Assembly (NCBI GenBank): GCA_023391905.1
Contig: JAEWAD010000459.1
Location: 1 to 23,364, forward strand
Length of the DNA stretch: 23,364 nucleotides
Direction: 5' to 3'
Origin: Pseudomonadota bacterium
GTDB taxonomy: Bacteria; Pseudomonadota; Alphaproteobacteria; Rhizobiales; Kaistiaceae
Shown here: one piece after another, positions 7,122-15,182 of the stretch
Layout of the letters: each line of letters starts with the position of its first letter
How positions within the stretch are numbered: the first letter of the stretch is position 1
Translations under genes and position numbers: made by a program
Notes under the pieces: generated by a model
The model's database searches: none
What the model was told of the DNA's origin: nothing
What the model saw: the letters and a program-made list of their open reading frames with translations, nothing else

Positions 7122-7922
7122 CTACGGTCGAGGAATGTTTTCGCAGCCGCCGTTGCAGCAATAGTCGCAGCCGCCCGGATTGGGATTGGGCCGCGTCTCG
7201 ACCGGCGGGCGCAGGTTGATGTCGTTGGTGACGTCGGTACGGCCGTTGCCGCCGCCGCGCAGCTTTTCCGGGAACGGCAGGAAGCTGTCGCCATAGAGCG
7301 GATAGGGCACGACGCCGGTGACGCGGATCAGCGAGCCATCCCAGGTGATCGGCCCCTCGACGCGGCCGCCCTTGCGGATGCGGAGCGTCTTGCCGGGCTT
7401 GTCGAGGTTGACGACGCGTCCGCCCGGCAAGGTGATCACCAGCTTGCCCTCGACGAGAACGATGACGGATTCGTCGGGCCCGACGATGGTGTCGTAGATC
7501 GTGCCGCGCACGCCGATCGTCGCGACCGGCGTCTTCAATTGATAGCTGCGCGGATCGGACGAACCGGAGACGAAGCGGAAGATGCCCTTGGTGGCCCTGA
7601 GCGCGATGTCGTTGCGGGAACGACCGGGGTCATAGACGAAGCGATCCAGCGTGACGTCCGAGCCGGGCCCGACATTCATGCTCGTCTCGTCGAGGAACAG
7701 CAGTTGCGCGGTCGAGTCGCGGCCGGTGCGAACCCTCTGGTTCTGCACGAGCGGATCGCGAACGGCCATCGGCCGCGCGGAACCGCCGACGAAGGCCTCG
7801 ACCTGGTTGTGGATGGCGCCGGCGCGTCCGATCAGCGTCTCGGCGGCCGAGGCTGCCGGCACGGCCAGCCCGGCGATGGCCATGGCGGCCACGGCGGTTC
7901 GTACAAGACGACCGATACCCAT
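7122..7922 (-). CDS. Secreted FecR-domain protein with Cys-rich tail
   Basis: This is a 266-residue exported protein. The start ATG at 7922 follows GGGAGG by six bases and gives a clean signal peptide (MGIGRLVRTAVAAMAIAG, cleaved after ASA). The mature part carries a FecR domain: VRTGRDSTAQLLFLDETSMN, SDVTLDRFVYDP, then KTPVATIGVRGTIYDTIVG and EGKLVITLPGG, the usual order. Classical FecR is an inner-membrane anti-sigma regulator, but there is no membrane segment after the signal and no sigma-factor gene nearby. A periplasmic structural or sensor role is therefore more likely. The C-terminus holds four cysteines in CDYCCNGGC near the end. It is divergent from the TPR/barrel gene, and such pairs recur beside CHASE2 cyclases (my recollection). 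A longer frame upstream lacks a ribosome site. Confidence 0.88.
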   Translation of the reverse strand: MGIGRLVRTAVAAMAIAGLAVPAASAAETLIGRAGAIHNQVEAFVGGSARPMAVRDPLVQNQRVRTGRDSTAQLLFLDETSMNVGPGSDVTLDRFVYDPGRSRNDIALRATKGIFRFVSGSSDPRSYQLKTPVATIGVRGTIYDTIVGPDESVIVLVEGKLVITLPGGRVVNLDKPGKTLRIRKGGRVEGPITWDGSLIRVTGVVPYPLYGDSFLPFPEKLRGGGNGRTDVTNDINLRPPVETRPNPNPGGCDYCCNGGCENIPRP

Positions 7923-8026
7923 GCTGCGCCTCCCGGCTTCGTGTCTCAATTCGCGGCGATCTTGGCACCGCGCGCGCGTCAAACCAAGGTCGAGCCGTAC
8001 GTCACCCCACCCATCGGCGGTGAACA

Positions 8027-8044
8027 ATCCGCTTTTTCGCGGAT
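8027..8044. promoter_or_regulatory. Inverted repeat in the FecR/outer-membrane divergent region
   Basis: ATCCGC-N6-GCGGAT, with perfect 6-base arms and a TTTTTC spacer, lies in the 240-base segment between two divergent starts. GCGGATCA-like half sequences recur at about 8130. It could be a shared operator. A weak -10-like TATACC is at 8077-8082 for the rightward gene. Confidence 0.35.
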
Positions 8045-8162
8045 CGTGATCAATCTGCACCTTCTCGTGGCAAAGTTATACCGACCATGCTTCGCTGGTT
8101 GCGAGGTCGAGCCTTCAATCTTAGTCTCCGCGGATCACATTCATCGTCCGGGGCGTCGAAGC

Positions 8163-9314
8163 TTGAAGCGTTTTCTACTCTCCGTTGCATTTGCCGCCGT
8201 TGCCACCATTTCAGGTGTCGACGGATCGACGGCCCATGCTTCGGAAGAGACGGCGCTCGCTTCGCTCACCGCCGCCTATGCACGCGTGCTGGCCGATCCG
8301 ACCGACACCGCCGCGAACATGGAATATGCGCGCCTCGCCGAGGCGGCCGGCCAGCCCCGCAAGGCGCTCGCCACCTATGAGCGCGTCCTGCTCTACGATC
8401 CGGAGAACGAAGAGGCGCTGGCGGCTATGGTCCGCATCCGCCGGCTCCTGCAGCCGGACAGGACGCTGATCACCTTCGAGACCGGCTTCGGTTACGAGAG
8501 CAATCCGCTGCAGCGGAACACCGATCTCGAAAGCTCGCTGAAGGCCTATGCGAATGCGGTGATCGACGACGAACGCCGCTTCGGCGACACGCGCTGGCGC
8601 ACGCTGACGACCGGCAACCTCGAATATTTCACCGACGTCAGCGATCTCGACTATGGCTATCTCGGCGCGGTCACCGGCCCGATCTACGACCTCTCGCCCC
8701 GGCTGACCGTCAATCCGTTCGCCGGCGGCGGCATCTCGCTGCTCGACAACAGCTACTATTATTCCGAAGCCATCGCCGGCATGCAGTTCGAGGGCTACCT
8801 GCAGGGTGCCTACCAGCTGATGCGGGTCCGCACCGGCTATCGCAGCTTCGGTGACCAGTCGGTCTCCTCCGACGGCTTCTATGCCGACGCGATCGCGCGC
8901 TGGTCCGTCCCCACCGTGGTGACGGATGACGACGTGCTGGTGCTGACGCCGCATGTGCGCTGGAGCAACATCGACGGCATCGACATCGGCCCCGACCCGG
9001 ACGACATCATCAAGCCGGGCCGCTATTTCGCCTGGGGCGGCCGCGTCGACTACTACTGGAAGGTCGAGGACTGGCTGACGCTCGGCGCCGGCGTCGACGT
9101 CACGCAGACGCTCTACCGCGACCTCTACGCCCCCGACGGCGACAAGCGCGACGACGTCCTGGTCGAGCCGATCGCCAGCGCCGTGTTCAACCGCGCGCTC
9201 GGCATGCAGACTGACCTCGCCTTCGACTATCGCTTCCAGTGGAACGACTCGAACGACGCCGACCGCGATTTCGAGAACCACATCGTCACGGCGCGGATCG
9301 TGACGCGGTTCTGA
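8163..9314 (+). CDS. TPR plus outer-membrane beta-barrel protein
   Basis: This 383-residue protein is predicted to reach the outer membrane. A signal peptide (LKRFLLSVAFAAVATISG, cleaved near AHA/SEE) is followed by TPR-like helices (about residues 35-100: YARLAEAAGQPRKALATYER, LYDPENEEALAAMVRIRR). A roughly 280-residue barrel then opens with the family-like GFGYESNPLQ, alternates aromatic strands and ends in VTARIVTRF; a terminal Phe is the BAM insertion signal. It resembles the barrel of DUF560/Slam-like and other TPR-porin proteins. The start is TTG at 8163, since no in-frame ATG gives a signal peptide; GGGG lies just upstream. The open frame continues left to 7113, but that part is antisense to fecR. 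Divergent partner: the FecR-domain gene. Confidence 0.82.
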   Translation: MKRFLLSVAFAAVATISGVDGSTAHASEETALASLTAAYARVLADPTDTAANMEYARLAEAAGQPRKALATYERVLLYDPENEEALAAMVRIRRLLQPDRTLITFETGFGYESNPLQRNTDLESSLKAYANAVIDDERRFGDTRWRTLTTGNLEYFTDVSDLDYGYLGAVTGPIYDLSPRLTVNPFAGGGISLLDNSYYYSEAIAGMQFEGYLQGAYQLMRVRTGYRSFGDQSVSSDGFYADAIARWSVPTVVTDDDVLVLTPHVRWSNIDGIDIGPDPDDIIKPGRYFAWGGRVDYYWKVEDWLTLGAGVDVTQTLYRDLYAPDGDKRDDVLVEPIASAVFNRALGMQTDLAFDYRFQWNDSNDADRDFENHIVTARIVTRF

Positions 9315-9339
9315 GGCGGTTGCCGACCGTCCTCGTCCC

Positions 9340-9729
9340 CTAGCCGGCCACCACCAGCACGAGCGTCATGCCCAGATAGGTGATCTGGTGCGCGAACTGG
9401 TCGAGCCCCATCGCCCACCAGTACTGCTTGTCCTTGATCTCCCAGCCGTGCCGGCTGGTGATGTCGTTCTTCAGCCAGTCGATGTGGTAGTGCAGCACGA
9501 ATTCGGAGGCGAGCACGGCGACCGCGACGCCCAGCGTCGTCGGCAGGATCAGGAAGACGGGGAGCGAGCCGACGACATGGATGCCGGCATGGATCAGACC
9601 GTCGGGATGCCCGTATCGACCTTTGTTCTGCAGTTGATTGGTGGTCTGCAGGAAGAAGTCACAAATGACGTGCTTGACCTGGAAAACCGCCAGGGCGGCC
9701 AGAGCTGCGAACGTCGGATCGATCAACAC
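9340..9729 (-). CDS. DUF3307 family inner-membrane protein
   Basis: This protein of about 129 residues has four hydrophobic segments and matches DUF3307, a family without a known function. Characteristic polar residues inside the membrane frame are visible: KHVICDFFLQT near residue 20, HAGIHVVGS near 47, HYHIDWLKND near 80 and GLDQFAHQ near 108. Such conserved His/Asp residues could bind metal or a substrate headgroup, but this is not established. The start is GTG 9729 (three bases after GGAGG) or TTG 9726 (six bases after it); the spacing favours TTG slightly. It lies 87 bases downstream of the cyclase on the same strand and has its own CRP-type promoter candidate. Its stop faces that of the barrel gene across 25 bases. 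Confidence 0.8.
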   Translation of the reverse strand: MLIDPTFAALAALAVFQVKHVICDFFLQTTNQLQNKGRYGHPDGLIHAGIHVVGSLPVFLILPTTLGVAVAVLASEFVLHYHIDWLKNDITSRHGWEIKDKQYWWAMGLDQFAHQITYLGMTLVLVVAG

Positions 9730-9779
9730 GGCCCTCCGGACTGCTGCCGAACCCGCGTCACGGGCCGGACTTCGATCGA

Positions 9780-9785
9780 ATTTTG
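9780..9785 (-). promoter_or_regulatory. -10-like box of the DUF3307 gene
   Basis: CAAAAT on the minus strand is centred 31 bases downstream of the CRP-site centre. That is the spacing of a class II CRP promoter, in which CRP is centred at -41.5. It predicts a start point near 9772 and a leader of about 42 bases. The hexamer matches TATAAT at four of six positions. Confidence 0.45.
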
Positions 9786-9805
9786 CAGATTTGGGCAGCG
9801 CAGCC

Positions 9806-9821
9806 TGTGACGCCGATCACA
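9806..9821. promoter_or_regulatory. Perfect CRP/cAMP-receptor site
   Basis: TGTGA-CGCCGA-TCACA matches the ten fixed bases of the E. coli CRP consensus exactly. It overlaps the stop codon of the adenylate cyclase (9817-9819) and is centred about 84 bases before the DUF3307 start. Chance occurrence of ten fixed bases in a window of this size is only a few percent. No other perfect match was noticed. Confidence 0.7.
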
Positions 9822-12006
9822 GATCGATGGTGATCGGAGCCGTCGCCTCGGCCGGCCCCCTGCCCCGCCCGCCAAGACGCTCCAGCATAAGATGATAATA
9901 GGGCCCGAAGCGAGCCGGCGCCGCGGCTTTCGCACGGTAAAGCGCATCCTGCCACACGGCCGGATCGGTCTCGCGCAGGCAACCGAGGAAGGCGCGCTGG
10001 GCCACCGCGAAATCGGGCTCCGCATCGCCGGGAACGAAGGTGAAGATGCGGCTCTGGCCGCTGCGGCCGCGCAGCTGGACCTGGTCGATCTCGACCAGCC
10101 CGGCGCCGTCCACCTCGGCCGCCGTGCGCTCGCCGATGATGACGCCGAGGCCATAATCCTTGGTCAGCTGCTCGAGGCGGCTGGCGATGTTCACCTCGTC
10201 GCCGATGGCCGAATAGTCGAAGCGCTGGGCCGTGCCGAGATTGCCGACGCAACAGGGGCCGGTGTTGACGCCGATGCCGATCCGGACGTCTGGCATGGAT
10301 CGCCCGCGCGCCGCCGCGCGCTGCTGCCATTCGGCGTTCAGCCGGGGCATCGCCGCCATCATCGCCGCCGCCGCCTCCAGGGCGTGGCGGGCGTGGTCGC
10401 GATCGTCGAGCGGCGCGTTCCAGAACGCCATGATCGCGTCGCCCATGTATTTGTCGATCGTGCCGCGATGGGCGAGGATGATGTCGGAAAGCGGCGTCAG
10501 CAGCTCGTTGATGAAGCGCGTCAGCTCGGCCGCCGACAGCTCCTCCGACAGGCTCGAGAAATTGCGCACGTCGCAGAAGAGCAGCGTCAGCTCGCGCACC
10601 TCGCCGCCGAGCTCCAGCCGCGTCGGATCGGCGATGATCTCGTCGACCACCGCCGGCGACACATAATGCTGGAACGCGCGGCGGATGCCGGCGCGGGCCC
10701 GTTCGACCTGACGGAAGGTGTAGAGCACCGTGCCGATCACCAGGAGCAGCATGGCGAGCGCCGGATAGAGCGGATCGATCAGCAACCCGGCCTTCAGGAA
10801 GGCCAGATAGCCGCCGACAAGCAGGCCGCCCACCACCAGGACGCCGAGCGCAGCCGCCCAGGCGGCCGAGACGTTCGGCAGCACCAGCGCCAGCAGCAGG
10901 CCGAGGCCGACCATGCCGGCGATCTCCAGCCCGCTCGCATAGTCCGGCCGCGTCAGCGTGCGCCCGGTCAGGATATGCTCGATCACCTGGGCGTGGATCT
11001 CGACGCCCGGCACGGCGGATTCGAGCGGCGTGGCGCGAAGGTCGAGCAGTCCGGCGGCCGAGGTGCCGACGAGGACGATACGGCCCTGGACCCGGTCGGC
11101 GGGCATGCTGCCATCGAGCACCGTGCGCGCCGGGACGAAGGCGCCCGGATCGCTCGGCCGGAAGCGCAGCCAGATCGCCCCGTCGGGATCGGTCGGCACG
11201 ACGAATTCGCCGATCCGGACATGGTTGAGCCCCGTCTGTCGCCCGAACGCCGCCTCGCCGGAGGCGTTGGAGGATTTCAGGATGTAGGAGCTGGCGTCCT
11301 GCCCGACCCGCAGCGCCTCGGCCGCCAGCGACGGCACCAGCTGGTCACCGACCCGCAGCACCAGCGGCACGCGGCGCACGATCTGGTCGCGGTCCTGGAT
11401 CCAGTTGATCGAGCCGAGCCCCTTCGCCGCCGCGTCGAGCGCCGGCACGTTGCCGATCGCGCCGCCGAAACTCGGAATGAAGGGGCGCGGATCGTCGCCG
11501 GCCGTGGCGAAGCCGGCGCTGAGCTCAGGCAGCGGCCCGCCATCGCCGGAGAGCGACAGGCCGAGCACGGAGGGCGAGATGGCGAGCGCGGCGGCGAAGA
11601 CCTGGTCATGCGGCATGGCCGCGCCGATCGAGGCCTGGAGCAGCGCCGCCTGCTCCGGCGGCAGCCGGCGCATCACCTCCTCCGGCGAACTCTGGTCCGG
11701 CTCGGAGAACAGCACGTCGAAGGCGACCGACGCCGCGCCGGCCTCGGTCAGCTTGCGCGTCAGATCGGCCATCACCGTGCGCGGCCAGGGCCACTGGCCG
11801 ATGGCCTTCAGCGACGCCTCGTCGATGTCGACGACGACGACAGGCTGCTCGGGCAACGCCGGCGCCGGCGCCATGCGCTGATACAGGTCAAAGGCGAGCA
11901 GGCGGATCGCCTGCACGGGAAACGGATCGGCGACGCGCAGCAGCACGACGCCGCCGAGAAAGGCGGCGACCATCAGGAAATAGACGGATTTGCCGAAGAA
12001 TCGCAT
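9817..12006 (-). CDS. CHASE2-domain class III adenylate cyclase
   Basis: This is a 729-residue integral inner-membrane enzyme converting ATP to cAMP. One N-terminal membrane segment (about 8-25) leads into a large periplasmic CHASE2 sensor domain (VVVVDIDEASLKAIGQWPWPR, later GRIVLVGTSAAGLLDLRATPL and PGVEIHAQ). Three membrane helices follow (about 350-430), then the cytoplasmic catalytic domain (about 470-650). Catalytic residues are all visible: metal ligands Asp479 (FCDVRNF) and Asp523 (KYMGDAIMAF), adenine-reading Lys519 and Asp603, and Asn606 and Arg610 in GDEVNIASRLE. A C-terminal extension of about 75 residues has no recognised domain. The start ATG is at 12006. It lies 67 bases after frcA on the same strand, so it may be co-transcribed with the sugar operon. 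The CHASE2 ligand is unknown. Confidence 0.95.
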   Translation of the reverse strand: MRFFGKSVYFLMVAAFLGGVVLLRVADPFPVQAIRLLAFDLYQRMAPAPALPEQPVVVVDIDEASLKAIGQWPWPRTVMADLTRKLTEAGAASVAFDVLFSEPDQSSPEEVMRRLPPEQAALLQASIGAAMPHDQVFAAALAISPSVLGLSLSGDGGPLPELSAGFATAGDDPRPFIPSFGGAIGNVPALDAAAKGLGSINWIQDRDQIVRRVPLVLRVGDQLVPSLAAEALRVGQDASSYILKSSNASGEAAFGRQTGLNHVRIGEFVVPTDPDGAIWLRFRPSDPGAFVPARTVLDGSMPADRVQGRIVLVGTSAAGLLDLRATPLESAVPGVEIHAQVIEHILTGRTLTRPDYASGLEIAGMVGLGLLLALVLPNVSAAWAAALGVLVVGGLLVGGYLAFLKAGLLIDPLYPALAMLLLVIGTVLYTFRQVERARAGIRRAFQHYVSPAVVDEIIADPTRLELGGEVRELTLLFCDVRNFSSLSEELSAAELTRFINELLTPLSDIILAHRGTIDKYMGDAIMAFWNAPLDDRDHARHALEAAAAMMAAMPRLNAEWQQRAAARGRSMPDVRIGIGVNTGPCCVGNLGTAQRFDYSAIGDEVNIASRLEQLTKDYGLGVIIGERTAAEVDGAGLVEIDQVQLRGRSGQSRIFTFVPGDAEPDFAVAQRAFLGCLRETDPAVWQDALYRAKAAAPARFGPYYHLMLERLGGRGRGPAEATAPITIDL

Positions 12007-12073
12007 GAAGTGCCCGCCCGCGCTCGCCCGGCGGACGATAGCCGATGGCCAAGCCGGTCGAAAGGCGGCCCCG

Positions 12074-12879
<806 letters not shown>

Positions 12880-12883
<4 letters not shown>

Positions 12884-13995
12884 GCCGAAATCTTCCTGAT
12901 CCACTGGTCGATGGTGACGGCGACGATGATCAGCACGCCGACGGCGAAATCCTGCCAGAGCAGCTCGAGGCCGGAGAGCGCGAGGCCGTTGCGGAAGACG
13001 CCCACGATCAGAGCGCCGACCAGCGTGCCGACGATCGAGCCGCGGCCGCCGAACAGGCTGGTGCCGCCGATCACCACGGCGGTGATGGAATCGAGGTTGG
13101 CGGTCTGGCCGGCCTGCGGGCTGACGCCGCCGATGCGGCCGATCAGCACCCAGGCGGCGATCGCGCAGATGAAGCCGGCCAGCGCATAGACGGCGATCAG
13201 CGTGCGGTCGGTGTTGATGCCGGAGAGGCGCGCGGCGTCGGGATCGTCGCCGGTGGCGTAGACGTGGCGACCGAAGGCGGTGCGGTTCAGCACGTACCAG
13301 ATGATCGCCGCGACGACGAGCATCACGATCGAGCCGTAGTTCAGTACCCAGCCCTTCAGGAAGGTCCAGTCGAGCCCCATGCTGGCGAAGAAATTGTAGG
13401 GCCTCAGGATCGTGCCGGTCCATTGCAGGAAGGGCGCCTGCTCCTGCATGTCGGCCTGGCGGATCGTCTCGCTCCTCGAATACCAGACGTTGAGCGCGCC
13501 GAAGATGCTCCAGGTGCCGAGCGTGACGATGAAGGGCGGCAGGCGGAGCTTCGTGACGATCAGCCCGTTGACGAGGCCGCAGGCGAAGCCGGCGAGAAGC
13601 CCGAGCGGGAACGCGATCTCGACGGGCACGCCATAGACGACGGCGGTGCGGCCCATGACCACCGAGGACAGGATCATGATCACGCCGACGGAGAGGTCGA
13701 TGCCGGCGGTCAGGATCACCAGCGTCTGCGCGACGCCGAGGATCGCGATGATCGTCACCTGCTGCAGGATCAGCGAGAAATTGAACGGCGAGAGAAACTT
13801 GCCCGGCGCCGCGAAGGAGAAGATCACGACGCCGATCAGGAGCACGATGAAGGGAATGCTGGTCGGGAAGCGGTGCAGGAAGCCCTGGGTGCGGCGGATG
13901 AGGCCGTGCTCGGGCTCCTCAAAGCTCGCGACCGTCTGGTCCGCGTCCTTCAGTCCCCGTTCGGCCATCGCCGAACCCGAGGCATTGTCACTCAT
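12880..13995 (-). CDS. frcC: Simple-sugar ABC importer permease (FrcC type)
   Basis: This inner-membrane channel subunit of a CUT2 importer has 371 residues and about ten hydrophobic segments. Family signatures are visible: LVILTAGIDLSVGVIMI (membrane segment beside the substrate path), LPPFIVTLGTWSIFGALN, the cytoplasmic ATPase-contact loop TAFGRHVYATGDDPDAARLSG, and the late GGTSLFGGRGSIVGTLVGAL. The ATG at 13995 is chosen because AGGAGGGG lies directly upstream; the longer frame begins at a TTG inside that ribosome site. It overlaps frcA by four bases and follows frcB by 103 bases, which contain a stem-loop. The N-terminal 45 residues are cytoplasmic and charged. Confidence 0.92.
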
Positions 13996-14072
13996 GAGAC
14001 CCCTCCTCAAGCGCCCTTCCCTGGCGCCGTATCGCGGGAGCGCCGAAGCGCCCCCGCGTGTTCAGTACGGCA

Positions 14073-14091
14073 GCGCCGCGTGACGCGGCGC
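14073..14091 (-). other. Intercistronic stem-loop between frcB and frcC
   Basis: GCGCCGCG, loop TGA and CGCGGCGC form a perfect 8-base-pair GC-only stem placed eight bases after the frcB stop codon. It has no T-run. In binding-protein-dependent operons such hairpins protect the 3' end of the binding-protein mRNA and so raise its amount over the permease; that role is inferred here. Confidence 0.6.
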
Positions 14092-14098
14092 GACGCCA

Positions 14099-15100
14099 TC
14101 AGCCCCAGCAGAGCTTCAGGCCCTCGTCGACGGTGATCGACGGCACGCCGTCGACCGGCTTGGCGGTGATCAGCTGGGCGCCGGTGTCGAGGAAGCCCAT
14201 GGCCGGGTCGATGTCCGGGATCTTGCCGGAATGGATCGCGTCGAGGGCCATTGCCGCCATCTTCAGCGGATATTGCTGGCTGGTGGCGCCGAGCGTGCCG
14301 GCCTGGACGTTCTTGACGCCCGGGCAGCCGCCGTCGATCGAGACGAGCAGCACGCTGCCGTCATCCTTGCCGACCGCCTTCAGCGCTTCCCAGGCACCGG
14401 CCGCCGCCGGCTCGTTGATCGTGTAGACCACGTTCACGTCCGGGCATTTCTGCAGCGCGTTCTCCATCGCCGTGCGGCCCTTCTCCTGGTCGCCCTGGCT
14501 GATCTCGTGCGTGCAGATGCGCGGATCGTCCTCGTCGCCGTACTTGTTCGGGTCCTTCACGTCGATGCCGAAGCCCTGCATGAAGCCCTGGTCGCGCAGG
14601 AAGTCGACGGTCGGCTGGTTGGTGGCGAGGTCGAGGAAGACGATGCGCGCGTCCTTGGCCTTGTCGCCCAGCGTGCCCTTGGCCCACTGGCCGATCAGCT
14701 GGCCGGCCTTGCGGTTGTCGGTGGCGAAGGTGGCGTCGGCGGCGTTCATCGGATCGAGCGGCGTGTCGAGCACGATCACCTTCAGGCCCGCGTCGCGCGC
14801 CTTCTGGATCGTCGGCACGATCGCCTTCGAGTCGGACGGCACGATGGCGAAGCCCTTGGCGCCGGCGGCGATCAGGTTCTCGATCGCGGCGACCTGGCCG
14901 TCATTGTCGCCGTCATACTTGCCGGCGGCGGCGATCAGCTTGACGCCCAGCTCCTGCGCCTTCTGCTGCGCGCCTTCGCGCATCTTGACGAAGAAGGGGT
15001 TGGTTTCGGTCTTGGTAATGAGGCCGATGACTTCCTCGGCCATCACGGGCGCGGCGGTCAGCGCAAGAATGCTGCCGGCGAGCATGAGCTTCTTCAGCAT
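14099..15100 (-). CDS. frcB: Simple-sugar ABC importer periplasmic binding protein (FrcB type)
   Basis: This is a 333-residue periplasmic sugar receptor of the type 1 periplasmic-binding-protein fold. The signal peptide MLKKLMLAGSILALTAAPVMA is followed by mature EEVIGLITKTETNPFFVKM, the usual first strand and ligand loop. Other family marks are GFAIVPSDSKAIVPTIQKA, VIVLDTPLDP, the hinge region VVYTINEPAAAGAWEAL, and SIDGGCPGVKNVQAG. The ATG at 15100 is chosen over an upstream in-frame start because GGGAGGAA precedes it and the signal peptide begins there. It is the first structural gene after the ROK regulator (82 bases apart) and should be the most abundant product of the operon. Fructose is the likeliest ligand by comparison with rhizobial FrcB; ribose or mannose are possible. 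Confidence 0.9.
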   Translation of the reverse strand: MLKKLMLAGSILALTAAPVMAEEVIGLITKTETNPFFVKMREGAQQKAQELGVKLIAAAGKYDGDNDGQVAAIENLIAAGAKGFAIVPSDSKAIVPTIQKARDAGLKVIVLDTPLDPMNAADATFATDNRKAGQLIGQWAKGTLGDKAKDARIVFLDLATNQPTVDFLRDQGFMQGFGIDVKDPNKYGDEDDPRICTHEISQGDQEKGRTAMENALQKCPDVNVVYTINEPAAAGAWEALKAVGKDDGSVLLVSIDGGCPGVKNVQAGTLGATSQQYPLKMAAMALDAIHSGKIPDIDPAMGFLDTGAQLITAKPVDGVPSITVDEGLKLCWG

Positions 15101-15182
15101 TTCAGTTCCTCCCTGGCCGTTTCTTGTTCGCGCCTGCGAAGCGACCAGATCTTCGCGGCGCACCCGGTCTCCTCCCGAGATC

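Noticed and set aside
7923..8060. N-terminal extension of the FecR-domain protein
   Set aside because: The shorter start has GGGAGG at ideal spacing and begins a signal peptide; the extension has neither.
7113..8162. Leftward extension of the TPR/barrel gene by 350 residues
   Set aside because: The extension is antisense to the FecR-domain gene and would place the obvious signal peptide in the middle of the protein.
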